Below, piece after piece: positions 1 through 11,400 of a stretch of DNA of 64,000 nt (positions are counted from its first letter, which is position 1; each line of letters opens with the position of its first letter). The DNA comes from Pseudomonas silvicola. GTDB taxonomy: Bacteria > Pseudomonadota > Gammaproteobacteria > Pseudomonadales > Pseudomonadaceae. Location: assembly GCF_026651855.1 (NCBI RefSeq), contig NZ_CP093280.1, positions 2,644,001-2,708,000 of the forward strand. Reading direction: 5' to 3'. Under the pieces are notes generated by a model. It worked only from the letters and a program-made list of their open reading frames with translations. It had not been told where the DNA came from and did no database searches. Made by a program: the position numbers and the translations under genes.

Positions 1-539
1 AGGTTGATCATCAGGCTGGCCAGGATGGCGTCGCTGTACAGCCAGCGCGACAGTTTCAGGGTGTCGCGAAACCAGGCATGCACCCGTGGCATCAACGGCT
101 GGCGCAGGTCTTCGAGCTCATGGCGGGGGCGGGCGAACAACGCCTGGCCACTGTATTCGGCGGCCAGTTCCTCGCGGGTTACCCACTGTTCGCCACCGTC
201 GGCCTCGCTAGGCAGGATCAACGCGCGGTCGTCCTCGCCCCAGCGTCGCAGCACGGCGCAGCGGCCGTCGCGAAGCAGCAGTAATACTGGCAGGTTCAGG
301 CCGGATATCGCGCCCAGTTCGCGGCGCAACAGGCGTGCCGACAGGCTGGCGCGGGCGGCCGCGCGCGGCAGCAGTTCCTGGCTCATGCGCTGTTGGGCCA
401 GCGGCAGCCCCGCGCTAAGGCTGGCGCGGCTGACGGTACAGCCGTGCAGCTTGCACAGGATCAGCAAGCCATCCAACAGCGGGTCATCGAAACTCAGGCG
501 CGGGTCCGTTGCCGGCCCCGCAGGTTGCATGCTGGTCAC
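1..539 (-). CDS. lapB: LapB-type ABC transporter of type I secretion (5' part only)
   Basis: This is the N-terminal ~180 residues of the inner-membrane ATPase/permease that exports the large adhesin together with LapE and a LapC-type adaptor; the rest lies beyond the window edge. The visible part reads DDPLLDGLLILCKLHG, then LLPRAAARASL and a segment ending WFRDTLKLSRWLYSD just before the first membrane segment. This is the degenerate C39-like domain typical of LapB, without a visible catalytic cysteine-histidine pair. I chose the GTG start at 539 because GGAG lies 8 bases upstream; an ATG at 530 is the alternative. It follows lapE after 28 bases on the same strand, so the two are probably one operon, with lapC expected to the left. 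Identification rests on recall of LapB sequences. Confidence 0.88.
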   Translation of the reverse strand, partial: MTSMQPAGPATDPRLSFDDPLLDGLLILCKLHGCTVSRASLSAGLPLAQQRMSQELLPRAAARASLSARLLRRELGAISGLNLPVLLLLRDGRCAVLRRWGEDDRALILPSEADGGEQWVTREELAAEYSGQALFARPRHELEDLRQPLMPRVHAWFRDTLKLSRWLYSDAILASLMIN

Positions 540-567
540 GTGCGGTACTCCAGACGCCAAGAGGCGA

Positions 568-1923
568 TCACTTCATTTCCGGAAGGCGGGCTTCGTTCTT
601 CACTTCCGACTGGGCGATGGCCTCGTTGGGCAGTACCACGCGTTCCTTCTCCAGCAGCACGCCCATGTTGGCGAGCACGCGGTACATGGAGAACTCTTCT
701 GTGTAGCGCACTTCTGTGTAGCGGCTGTTGGCGGTGTACAGCTCGTTTTCGCTGTCCAGCAGGTCGAGGAGGGTACGCTGGCCCAGGCCGAACTGGTCCT
801 GGTAGGCCGCGCGCACTTTGGTGGTGGTCTCGGCGTATTCGCGGGCGTACGGGGTCTGGGTGTGGGCGTTGTTCATGGCGTTCCAGGCCAGCGACAGGTT
901 CTCGTTGAGCATGCGCAGGGCGTTGTTGCGAATGTCCATGGCCTGGTTGATCTTGTGCGCGTCGGACTGCAGGCGAGCCTTGTCGCTGCCGCCCTTGAAC
1001 AGGTTGTAGTTCATCACCACGCCGGCGCGCCATTCGTTGTCGCGGCCCTGTTCGCCGGAAATGTTGTTGTTGGCGTCCACCGCCAACTCGGCGTCGAAGC
1101 GCGGGTAGAAGGGCGACTTGGCCACTTCGTATTGGCTTTCGGCGGCCTGCACGTCGGCCTGGGCCGACTTGAGGTAAGGGTTGTTGGTGAGCATCGCCTG
1201 GCGCGCGGCGATCAGGTCGGTGGGTACCTCGCCGCGGATGCTGGGCGGCGCTTCCAGCTCGTCGGGCATGCGCCCCACGGTGCTGAAGAAGTTCGCCTCG
1301 GCATCGGAGAGGTTGACCTGGGCAGTGTTCAGGTTGTTTTCCGCCAACGCGCGACGGGCGCGGGACTGGTCGACGTCCGCGGTGCTGCCCACCCCGCGTT
1401 CGCTGCGCAGGCCGATCTGATCGTTGACGCGCAGGTGTGCCCGCAGGTTGTTCTTGGCAAGGTCCACCAACTCGCGAGCCTTGAGTACGTTCAGGTACAC
1501 CTCGATGGCTCGCAACGCCTGGGTCTCAGCCGTGCCGCGCAGGTAGTACGCCCGCGAGTTGACCACTTGCTGGGTACGCGCCACCTCGTTGGGGGTGTTG
1601 AACCCATCGAACAGCATTTGCCGCAGGCGCAACTCCGACTGGGTGTAGTTCAGGGTCTCGGCGTTGTTGCCTTCGATGGCCCGTGTGGTGGGGTTGTCCG
1701 TGCGGGCGCGGCCGTAGGCGGCTACCAGGTCGACAGTGGGGTAGTACCCACCGCGCGCGACTTTCTCATCCTCATCTGCCGACAGGCGATTGTTCAGATT
1801 CGACTGCACCTCGGGGTGGTAGTTGATGGTGCTCTGAATCGCATCTGTCAGCGTCATGCCGTGGGCCTGGGCGCAGGCCAATGCCATCAGGACAGCGCTG
1901 CAGATGGGGGTGCGAGTGCGCAT
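568..1923 (-). CDS. lapE: TolC-family outer-membrane channel LapE
   Basis: This 451-residue protein is the outer-membrane exit duct of the adhesin's type I secretion system. A short cleavable signal peptide (positive start, hydrophobic core, ending near AQAHG) precedes the TolC-like opening TLTDAIQSTINYHPEVQSN. Two outer-membrane efflux protein repeats follow, with the usual run of long helices and the motif FDGFNT. Length is normal for the AggA/LapE group. The ATG is preceded by GGGAGAA. It is divergent from the adhesin gene and followed by lapB, which fits the known lap arrangement. In the Lap model the adhesin N-terminus stays plugged in this channel until LapG cuts it, so LapE is both secretion pore and anchor. 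Confidence 0.92.
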   Translation of the reverse strand: MRTRTPICSAVLMALACAQAHGMTLTDAIQSTINYHPEVQSNLNNRLSADEDEKVARGGYYPTVDLVAAYGRARTDNPTTRAIEGNNAETLNYTQSELRLRQMLFDGFNTPNEVARTQQVVNSRAYYLRGTAETQALRAIEVYLNVLKARELVDLAKNNLRAHLRVNDQIGLRSERGVGSTADVDQSRARRALAENNLNTAQVNLSDAEANFFSTVGRMPDELEAPPSIRGEVPTDLIAARQAMLTNNPYLKSAQADVQAAESQYEVAKSPFYPRFDAELAVDANNNISGEQGRDNEWRAGVVMNYNLFKGGSDKARLQSDAHKINQAMDIRNNALRMLNENLSLAWNAMNNAHTQTPYAREYAETTTKVRAAYQDQFGLGQRTLLDLLDSENELYTANSRYTEVRYTEEFSMYRVLANMGVLLEKERVVLPNEAIAQSEVKNEARLPEMK

Positions 1924-2474
1924 TGTGGTTCTCCCTGGAGTCTCTAAGTGCCGCAGTAATCGCCAAAAAAATGGCGAAAAAAGAACTTAAACCGTTTCAG
2001 GCTTGTAACATGAGAGCTAAGAACATCCTTAGCAAAATCTAAGAACTTTTTTGCATAACTTCTATTCCAATAAAAACTTATGCAGCGTGTCGAAATCGAG
2101 ACATTGTTCACCCCAGGCAGCTCGTACAAGCCAGATAAACCAACGTTTTTCGGGCGTCAAAGAAAAGTTCAACAAACTTTTGCAGCATAGGGCAAGGAAG
2201 TAGCGAAGGGAGGAAAACAGAGGGAGTTTGGCGACAAAAAAATGTCACTTGCAGTGCCTGAACCCCTCCTGTTGCCTCACTGGTACGTCGTCATTCCGGA
2301 TGTTCCTGATTTTCTTCAGGTTTTGGTGGGTGGGTTGGCGCTGTTCCAGGGGTAGGCAGGGCGAGAACGCTTGCGTCGACGCAGTGTCCGCAGCGCCAAC
2401 CGCCCCGCCGCTAAGCGAAGCCGACCGCACTTTCCTGCAAAACCCCATGCCCCAGCGGCAGATGAGGAGTGCAC
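1924..2474. promoter_or_regulatory. Divergent control region between lapE and the adhesin gene
   Basis: This is a 551-base gap with no convincing gene. The lapE-proximal 300 bases (about 1944-2240) are clearly richer in A+T than the surroundings, with several A/T runs, as expected for divergent promoters. The adhesin-proximal part is GC-rich and holds a strong inverted repeat listed separately. The adhesin ATG is preceded by GAGGAG with 5-base spacing. I could not assign sigma-factor hexamers or a FleQ site with confidence. Confidence 0.6.
2333..2401 (+). promoter_or_regulatory. Stem-loop in the adhesin mRNA leader
   Basis: The 11-base arm GGTTGGCGCTG is matched perfectly by CAGCGCCAACC 58 bases later. 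The loop contains the small palindrome GCGTCGACGC. The structure ends about 73 bases before the adhesin start codon. It could be an RNA element controlling translation or stability, or a DNA operator. No known family is assigned. Confidence 0.5.
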
Positions 2475-5400
2475 ATGGCAACGTTGATTGGTGTAGTCAG
2501 TCAGGTAATCGGACAGGTTTTCGCGATTGGCACCGACGGCAGCCGCCGCCAAGTGCACCAGGGGGACCGGTTGTTCGCGGGTGAACAACTGGACACCGGT
2601 GCCGATGGCGCGGTGGCGGTGCATTTGCAGAACGGCAAGGAACTGACCCTGGGGCGCGGCAGTGAAGTCACCCTCAACCAGAACATGCTCGGTGACATGG
2701 CGCCCCATGTGGCAACCCATGAAGTGGCGGCGCCCAGCCAGGCCGAGCTCACCGATGTGCAGAAAATCCAGCAAGCCATCGCCGCCGGCGCCGACCCTAC
2801 CCAGGCCGCCGAAGCGACTGCGGCAGGGCCTGCCGCCGCAGGCACCCCTGCCCAGGGTGGCGAGGCGGGCGGTAGCCACAGCTTCGTGCTGCTGACCGAA
2901 ACCGGTGGTGCGGTCGACCCTGTGGTGGGCTTCCCCACCGCCGGGTTCAACGGTGTGCCCGAGTTCACCGTGCCTGAGGTGGCGGCACTGACCAACACCA
3001 ACGCCGCCACGGTACTGGTCGATAACCCGGTGACCCTGTCCGGCCTGACCGGTGATGGCGCGGGGGTGAGCGTCAACGAGGCCAACCTGACCGATGGCTC
3101 CAACCCGCAGCCGGGTGCCCTGACCCAGGCCAACAGCTTCACGGTGTCGGCGCCTGACGGCCTCGCCAGCCTGAGCGTGGGCGGCATCACCGTGGTCAAC
3201 AACGGCGTGGTAGTAGGCGTGGGCCAGTCCGTCACCACCGGCCTGGGCAATACGCTGACCATCACCGGCTACAACCCTGCCACCGGCCAGGTCAGCTACA
3301 GCTACACCCTCACCGGCCCGGATACCCAGCCCAGCGGCGGTGGCGCCAACACCATCACCGAAAACCTGCCGGTTACCGCCACGGACAGCAATGGCTCCAG
3401 CAGCAGCGGCTCGGTAGTGGTCAGCGTGGTCGACGATGTGCCCCAGGCCATCAATGACAACCCCACCACGCCTGCCACCGAGCAGAACCTTGTGCTGACC
3501 GGCAACGTCTTGACCAATGACATCCAGGGCGCCGACCGCATCCCGATCACCGCCACCAGCGGCCCGATCACGGCCGGTACCTACACCGGTACCTATGGCA
3601 CCCTGGTGCTGGCGCCCGACGGCAGTTATACCTATACCCTCAACGCGGCCGGCCAGGCGTTCCATGATCTGCACGGTGGCGGTACCGGCACCGACAGTTT
3701 CACCTACACCCTCAACGATGCCGACGGCGACACCAGCACCGCGGTGCTGACGCTCAACATCGCCAACATCAACGACCAGGTCACCATCACCGCGCCTGAA
3801 GCGGGCGGGCTGTCGACCAGCGTCAATGAAGCCAATCTGGCCGAAGGCAGCAGCCCCAACGCGGCCGCCCTGGTGCAGACCGGGCAGTTCACCGTCAGCG
3901 CCCCCGACGGCCTGCAGACCCTGACCGTGGGCGGCGTCGCCGTGGTCACCAATGGCGTGGGCATCAGCTCGCCGGTCAGCGTCGTTACCCAATTGGGCAC
4001 CCTGACCATCAACAGCTACAACCCCACCACGGGCGTCGTCAGCTACAGCTATACCTTGACCCACACCGACACCCATCCCGACGTGCAGGGCCCCAATACC
4101 CTCAGCGAGACGTTCGCGGTGGTGGCCACTGACACCGACGGCAGTACCGCCAGTACCCAGCTCACCGCGACCATCGTCGACGACGTGCCCCAAGCCATCA
4201 ACGACAGCCCCACAACACCGGCCACCGAGCAGAACCTGGTGCTGACCGGCAACGTCCTGACGAATGATATCCAGGGTGCCGACCGCATCCCTGTCACGGC
4301 CACCAGCGGCCCGATCACGGCCGGTACCTACACCGGCACCTATGGCACCCTGGTGCTGGCGGCCGACGGTACCTACACCTACACCCTCAACGCCGCCGGC
4401 CAGGCCTTCCATGACCTGCACGGTGGCGGCAGCGGCATCGAGACGTTCACCTACACCCTCAACGATGCCGACGGTGACACCAGCACCGCGGTGCTGACGC
4501 TCAACATCGCCAATATCAACGACCAGGTCACCATCACCGCGCCTGAAGCAGGCGGGTTGTCGACCACCGTCAATGAAGCCAACCTGGCCGATGGCAGCAG
4601 CCCCAACGCGGCCGCGCTGGTGCAGGCCGGGCAGTTCACCGTCAGCGCCCCCGACGGCCTGCAGACCCTGACCGTGGGCGGCGTCGCCGTGGTCACCAAT
4701 GGCGTGGGCATCAGCTCGCCGGTCAGCGTCGTTACCCAATTGGGCACCCTGACCATCAACAGCTACAACCCCACCACGGGCGTCGTCAGCTACAGCTATA
4801 CCTTGACCCACACCGACACCCATCCCGACGTGCAGGGCCCCAATACCCTCAGCGAGACGTTCGCGGTGGTGGCCACTGACACCGACGGCAGTACCGCCAG
4901 TACCCAGCTCACCGCGACCATCGTCGACGACGTGCCCCAAGCCATCAACGACAGCCCCACAACACCGGCCACCGAGCAGAACCTGGTGCTGAGCGGCAAC
5001 GTCCTGACGAATGATATCCAGGGTGCCGACCGCATCCCTGTCACCGCTACCAGCGGCCCGATCACGGCCGGCACCTACACCGGCACCTACGGCACCCTGG
5101 TGCTGGCGGCCGACGGTACCTACACCTACACCCTCAACGCCGCCGGCCAGGCCTTCCATGACCTGCACGGTGGCGGCAGCGGCATCGAGACGTTCACCTA
5201 CACCCTCAACGATGCCGACGGTGACACCAGCACCGCGGTGCTGACGCTCAACATCGCCAACATCAATGACCAGGTCACCATCACCGCACCTGAAGCAGGC
5301 GGGTTGTCGACCATCGTCAATGAAGCCAACCTGGCCGATGGCAGCAGCCCCAACGCGGCCGCGCTGGTGCAGGCCGGGCAGTTCACCGTCAGCGCCCCCG

Positions 5401-8400
5401 ACGGCCTGCAGACCCTGACCGTGGGCGGCATCGCCGTGGTCACCAATGGCGTGGGCATCAGCTCACCAGTCAGCGTCGTCACCCAGTTGGGCACCCTGAC
5501 CATCAACAGCTACAACCCCGCCACGGGCGTCGTCAGCTACAGCTATACCTTGACCCACGCTGACACCCATCCCGACGTGCAGGGCCCCAATACCCTCAGC
5601 GAGACGTTCGCGGTAGTGGCCACGGACACCGATGGCAGCACCGCCAGCAGCCAGCTCACTGCAACCATCGTCGACGATGTGCCCAAGGCGGTCGCCGATA
5701 CCGCCTCGCTCACCGAAGGTCAGACGCTGCTGACCGGTAACGTGCTGACCAATGACGCCTCGGGTGCCGATGGCTTCGGTGGTGTGGTTGGCGTCAAGGC
5801 CGGTGGCGAAATCTCTACCCCTGTCAGCACCGGCGTTGGGGTGGCTATCGCCGGTACCTATGGCGTGCTCACCATCGCCGCCGATGGCAGCACCACCTAC
5901 CATGCCAACCCCAACGTCGCCAACAACGGCAATGTCACCGATACCTTCACCTACTCGGTGGCGGACAAGGACGGTGACATCAGCACCACCACGCTGACCA
6001 TTACCATTACCGACGCGGGCCTCAAGGCCACCGACGTCAATGACGTCACCGTGTTCGAAGCGGCGCTGCCCACCGGTAGCCATCCCGACTCGCCCCTGGA
6101 GGCCGGCAGCGGCACCGTGGTGGGCTATGTCACCGGAGGGGTCGGCGCGCTGACCTACAGCCTGGCGGGCGCCGACACCAACGGCAACGTCAGCAGCCAG
6201 TACGGCACCTTGCACCTCAACGCCGACGGCACCTATACCTACACCCTCACCAGCGCCCCGCAAGTGCCCGGGCTGGGGACCCTGGACACCTTCACCCTGG
6301 TGACCACCGACAGCGTCGGCAACCAGGTGGAAAGCCAGGTCACCATCAAGATCGTCGACGATGTGCCCACCGCGGTGCCTGACGCGGTCACAATCGTGGA
6401 AGGCCAATACGCCACGGGCAATGTCCTGGCCAACGATGTTTCTGGCGCGGACGGCTTTGCCGCAGTGGTCGGGGTCAAGGCTGGCAGCGACACCTCCGCG
6501 CCGGTGAGCGGTGGTGTGGGTAGCGTGATCGAAGGCACCTACGGCAGCCTGCTCATCAAACCCGATGGCACCAGCGTCTACTACGCCAAGCCCAACGTGG
6601 CCAACGATGGCACCGTGACCGATACGTTCACTTACTCGGTGGCCGACAAGGACGGAGACATCAGCACCACCACGGTCACCGTCACCATCGACGGGGCTGG
6701 CCTGAAGGCCACCAACGTCGATGGCGTCACCGTATTCGAAGCGGCACTGGACAAGAACCAGGACGGCAAGGACCTGGCGCCTGGCAACACCACTGGCAGC
6801 CACCCGGACTGGACGTCGGAAACCGCCAGCGGCACCGTGGCCGGTTCTGTCAGTGGCGGGGTAGGGGCGTTGACCTACAGCGTCTACGGCTCCGACACCA
6901 ACGGCGATACCGTGGGCAAGTACGGCATCATTCACCTGAACGCCGACGGCACCTACACCTACACCCTGACCAGCGCCCCACAGGTCGTCGGCCTGGGCAC
7001 CACCGAAACCTTCACCCTGGTGACCACCGACAGCGCCGGCAACCACGTCGCCAGCCAGCTCACCATCAAGATCGTCGACGACCAGCCCGTGGCCGTGCCG
7101 GACTTCGCCAAACTTGCCGAAGGCCAGACCGCCCAGGGTAATGTCCTGGCCAACGATGTCTCGGGCGCGGATGGTTTCTTCGGCGTGATCGGCGTCAAGG
7201 CGGGTGCGGATATCACCAAGGCCGTGACCACGGGCGTGGGCACGGTCATCCAGGGCCTGTACGGCGAACTGGTGATTGGTGCTGACGGCACCAGCGTGTA
7301 CCACGCCAACGCCAACTCGGTCGGCGCCAAGGGCGGCCTCGACATTTTCACCTACTCGGTGATGGACAAGGACGGTGACATCAGCACCACCACCTTGACC
7401 ATCAAGGTCGACGACTCGCACCTGAAGGCCACCAACGTCGATGGCGTCACCGTATTCGAAGCGGCACTGGACAAGAACCAGGACGGCAAGGACCTGGCGC
7501 CTGGCAACACCACCGGCAGCCACCCGGACTGGACGTCGGAAACCGCCAGCGGCACCGTGGCCGGTTCTGTCAGTGGCGGGGTGGGGGCGTTGACCTACAG
7601 CGTCTACGGCTCCGACACCAACGGCGATACCGTGGGCAAGTACGGCATCATTCACCTGAACGCCGACGGCACCTACACCTACACCCTGACCAGCGCCCCA
7701 CAGGTCGTCGGCCTGGGCACCACCGAAACCTTCACCCTGGTGACCACCGATAGCGCCGGCAACCACGTCGCCAGCCAGCTCACCATCAAGATCGTCGACG
7801 ACCAGCCCGTGGCCGTGCCGGACTTCGCCAAACTCGCCGAAGGCCAGACCGCCCAGGGTAATGTCCTGGCCAACGATGTCTCGGGCGCGGATGGTTTCTT
7901 CGGCGTGATCGGCGTCAAGGCGGGTGCGGATATCACCAAGGCCGTGACCACGGGCGTGGGCACGGTCATCCAGGGCCTTTACGGCGAACTGGTGATTGGT
8001 GCTGACGGCACCAGCGTGTACCACGCCAACGCCAACTCGGTCGGCGCCAAGGGCGGCCTCGACATTTTCACCTACTCGGTTATGGACAAGGACGGTGACG
8101 TCAGCACCACCACCTTGACCATCAAGGTCGACGACTCGCACCTGAAGGCCACCAACGTCGATGGCGTCACCGTATTCGAAGCGGCACTGGACAAGAACCA
8201 GGACGGCAAGGACCTGGCACCTGGCAACACCACGGGCAGCCACCCGGACTGGACGTCGGAAACCGCCAGCGGCACCGTGGCCGGTTCCGTCAGTGGCGGG
8301 GTAGCGGCGCTGAACTACAGCCTGTACGGCTCCGACAGCAGCGGGGACATGTCCGGCAAGTATGGCGTCATTCACATGAACGCCGATGGCAGCTACACCT

Positions 8401-11400
8401 ACACCCTGACCAGCGCGCCGACCGTGTACGGCCTGGGTACCACCGAAACGTTCGCCGTGGTGACCACCGATAGCGTCGGCAACCACGTCGCCAGCACCTT
8501 GACCATCAAGATCGTCGACGACCAGCCCCACGCCTACGCCGATGGCGCGTCCATCATCGAGGGCCAGACCGTGCGCGGCAACGTGCTGGCCAACGATGTC
8601 TCCGGCGCCGATGGCTTCTTTGGCGTGGTAGGGGTGAAGGCCGGCGGCGACACGTCTGCCCCGGTCATCGGCGGCACCAATACCGTCGTGCAAGGCCTGT
8701 ATGGTTTCCTGGTGATCACCGCCGATGGCAGCAGCCTGTACCATGCCAATGCCAACGCGGCGGCCCAGGGCGCTGTCACCGACACCTTCACCTACTCGGT
8801 GGCGGACAAGGATGGTGACATCAGCACCACCACCGTCACCATCGACATCGGCAGCAGTGGCCTGCACCTGGAGCCTGGCAATGGCCCGGCACTGACCGTG
8901 GCCGAAGCCGCGCTGGACCTGAACCAGGACGGCAAGGATCTGGCCCCCGGCACCGTGGTGGGCAGCGACCCCGACTCCACCGCCGAAACCGCGAGCGGCT
9001 CTTTGGTGGGCTCTGTCTCGGGCGGTGTCGGTACCATTACCTACAGCATCGACGGCGCTCAGGGCGGGCTGGTTCACACCCAGCACGGGGTTATCCAGCT
9101 GAACGCGGATGGCAGCTATACCTACACCCTGACCTCAGCGCCCAAGACCGACCCTGCGGCCAACAACGGTAATGACTACACCACTGACAGCGTCACGTAC
9201 CGCGCCACCGACAGCCAGGGCAACACCATCACCAACCAGTTGGTGATCGCCATCACCGACGATGTGCCTCAGGCGGGGGCCATCGATCGGGTAGCGATCG
9301 CGCCCGAGGTCAACTCCAACGTGCTGCTGGTGATCGACGTCTCAGGCAGCATGGATGACCCGTCCGGGGTCGGCAACCTGTCGCGCCTGGACCTGGCCAA
9401 GCAGGCCATTGGCAAGCTGCTGGACCAGTACGACGGCATGGGGGATGTGAAGGTACAGATCGTCACGTTCAGCAATGGCGTGACCATCCCCAGCAACGTC
9501 TGGGTCGACGTGGCCACGGCCAAAGCCTACGTCGCCACCTTGCACGCCAATGGCGGCACCAACTATGACTACGCGCTGGGCGGTGCCGAGACTGCGTTCA
9601 CGGCCAACGGCAAACTGGTGGGGGGCCAGAACGTGGCCTACTTCTTCTCTGACGGCAACCCGACGTTGTCCAGCACCCATCCGACCTCCGGCGGCGCGCA
9701 GTCGGGGAACGAGACCAACCCCAACCTGGGCGATGGCATCGACACCACCGAGGAGAAAGCCTGGACCGACTTCCTCAGCGCCAATGATATCAAGGCCTAT
9801 GCCATTGGCCTGGGCAACGGCGTCGACAGCCAGTACCTGAACCCCATTGCCTATGACGGCACCACCGGCACCAACACCAATGCCACCGTGGTCACCGACC
9901 TCAACAACCTCAGTAGCGTGCTCAGCAGCACCGTGCACAGCGTGGCGCTGACCGGAAGCCTGTTGACCAACGGCACCTTCGGCGCCGATGGCGGCTTCAT
10001 CAAGTCGATCACCGTGGACGGCGTGACCTATACCTACGATCCCAAGGCCAATAGCGGCGAAGGCGGCATGACCGTGGCCGGCACGGCCAGCCATGGCACG
10101 TTCGACACCGCCACCAACAGCATCAGCGTGGCCACCAACCACGGCGCCACGGTGGTGGTTGACATGGACACCGGTGCTTACACCTACACGTCCGCTTCCA
10201 GCGGTGGTACCACCACCTTCACCGACAAGGTGACCTTCGTGCTGGCCGACAACGATGGCGACCTGTCCAGCCCGGCCGACCTGAGCGTGACCGTGACGCC
10301 GAACTCGCCACCGGTGGCGGTGGCCGACCATGTGATCACCAACATTCTGTCCTCCACCATCATCGTGCCCAGCGAGGCACTGACGGCCAACGACACCGAT
10401 GCCAATGGCGACCCGCTGACCGTGGCCAACACCGGCTTTGATACCGGCTGGGCGCCCAAGGGAGCGGACTTCACGGCCACCTCGGTGCAGACCATTCAGT
10501 TCAATGGCACCAGCAACACCAGCAGCAACCAGGTCAAGACCATCGACCGCAGTGACTTCAACATCAGCACGGGCAACATGACGGCCCTGCTGGTGGTCAG
10601 CGGTTTCCTCGGCACCCTGGGCTTCAACAACAGTGCCAACGCCAGTGACACCCTGACCGTGCACTTGAAGGCCGGCGAGAGCCTGAACCTGGCCGATACC
10701 AGCAACAGCCACCTGAACATGACCTGGCAACTGGGCAATGGCGCCACTACCACCTTGGGTGACGCCGGCGTGCTCACGGCCACCACCGACGGTGACTACA
10801 CCATCCACATCAGCCACGCCACCAACCATACCGGGGAGACGGCCTATACCCTGGCCATGAACATCAACTACGCCGGGGCGGCCAACTACACACCGGACCT
10901 GCCGGCCACCTACACCGTCAGCGACACCCACGGCGGCAGCGATACCGCGGCGGCCACCATCACCTACCAGGACGGCCATACCCTGACCGGCACCGCAGGT
11001 GATGACATCCTGATCAGCAACGACAGCGGCAGCACCTTGCTGGGCCTGGCGGGCAATGACTTCATGATCGGCGGCAAGGGCAATGACACCTTTGACGGCG
11101 GCACAGGCGTCAACACCGTCAGCTACCACGCGGCCAAGGGCCCGGTCACCGTGGACCTGAGCATCACCACGGCCCAGGACACCGTCAGTGCTGGCCATGA
11201 CACCTTGAACAACATCCAGAACCTGATCGGCTCCGATTATGGCGACCACCTGACCGGCAACGCCCAGGCCAACGTCATCACCGGTGGCGTGGGCAATGAC
11301 GTGATCAATGGTGGGGGCGGCAACGACACCCTCATCGGTGGGCTGGGCAACAACACCCTGACCGGCGGCGACGGTGCCGATACCTTCAAGTACCTGGCAG

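Noticed and set aside
4-1947. 647-codon open frame on the plus strand across lapE
   Set aside because: Antisense to lapE/lapB, with arginine- and valine-rich low-quality translation and no family match; a GC-rich shadow frame.
1944-2129. 61-codon minus-strand frame in the AT-rich lapE-lapA gap
   Set aside because: Sits in presumed promoter DNA, has no ribosome site I can defend, and its unusual composition simply follows the AT-rich region.
2150-2185. Possible FleQ-type site (GTCAAAGAAAAGTTCAAC) ahead of the adhesin gene
   Set aside because: Matches only part of the pattern I remember and lacks clear symmetry; too weak to list.
2475-9257. Regular repeats considered as a CRISPR array
   Set aside because: Repeats are about 720-750 bases, coding and contiguous, with no spacers; they are protein-domain repeats.
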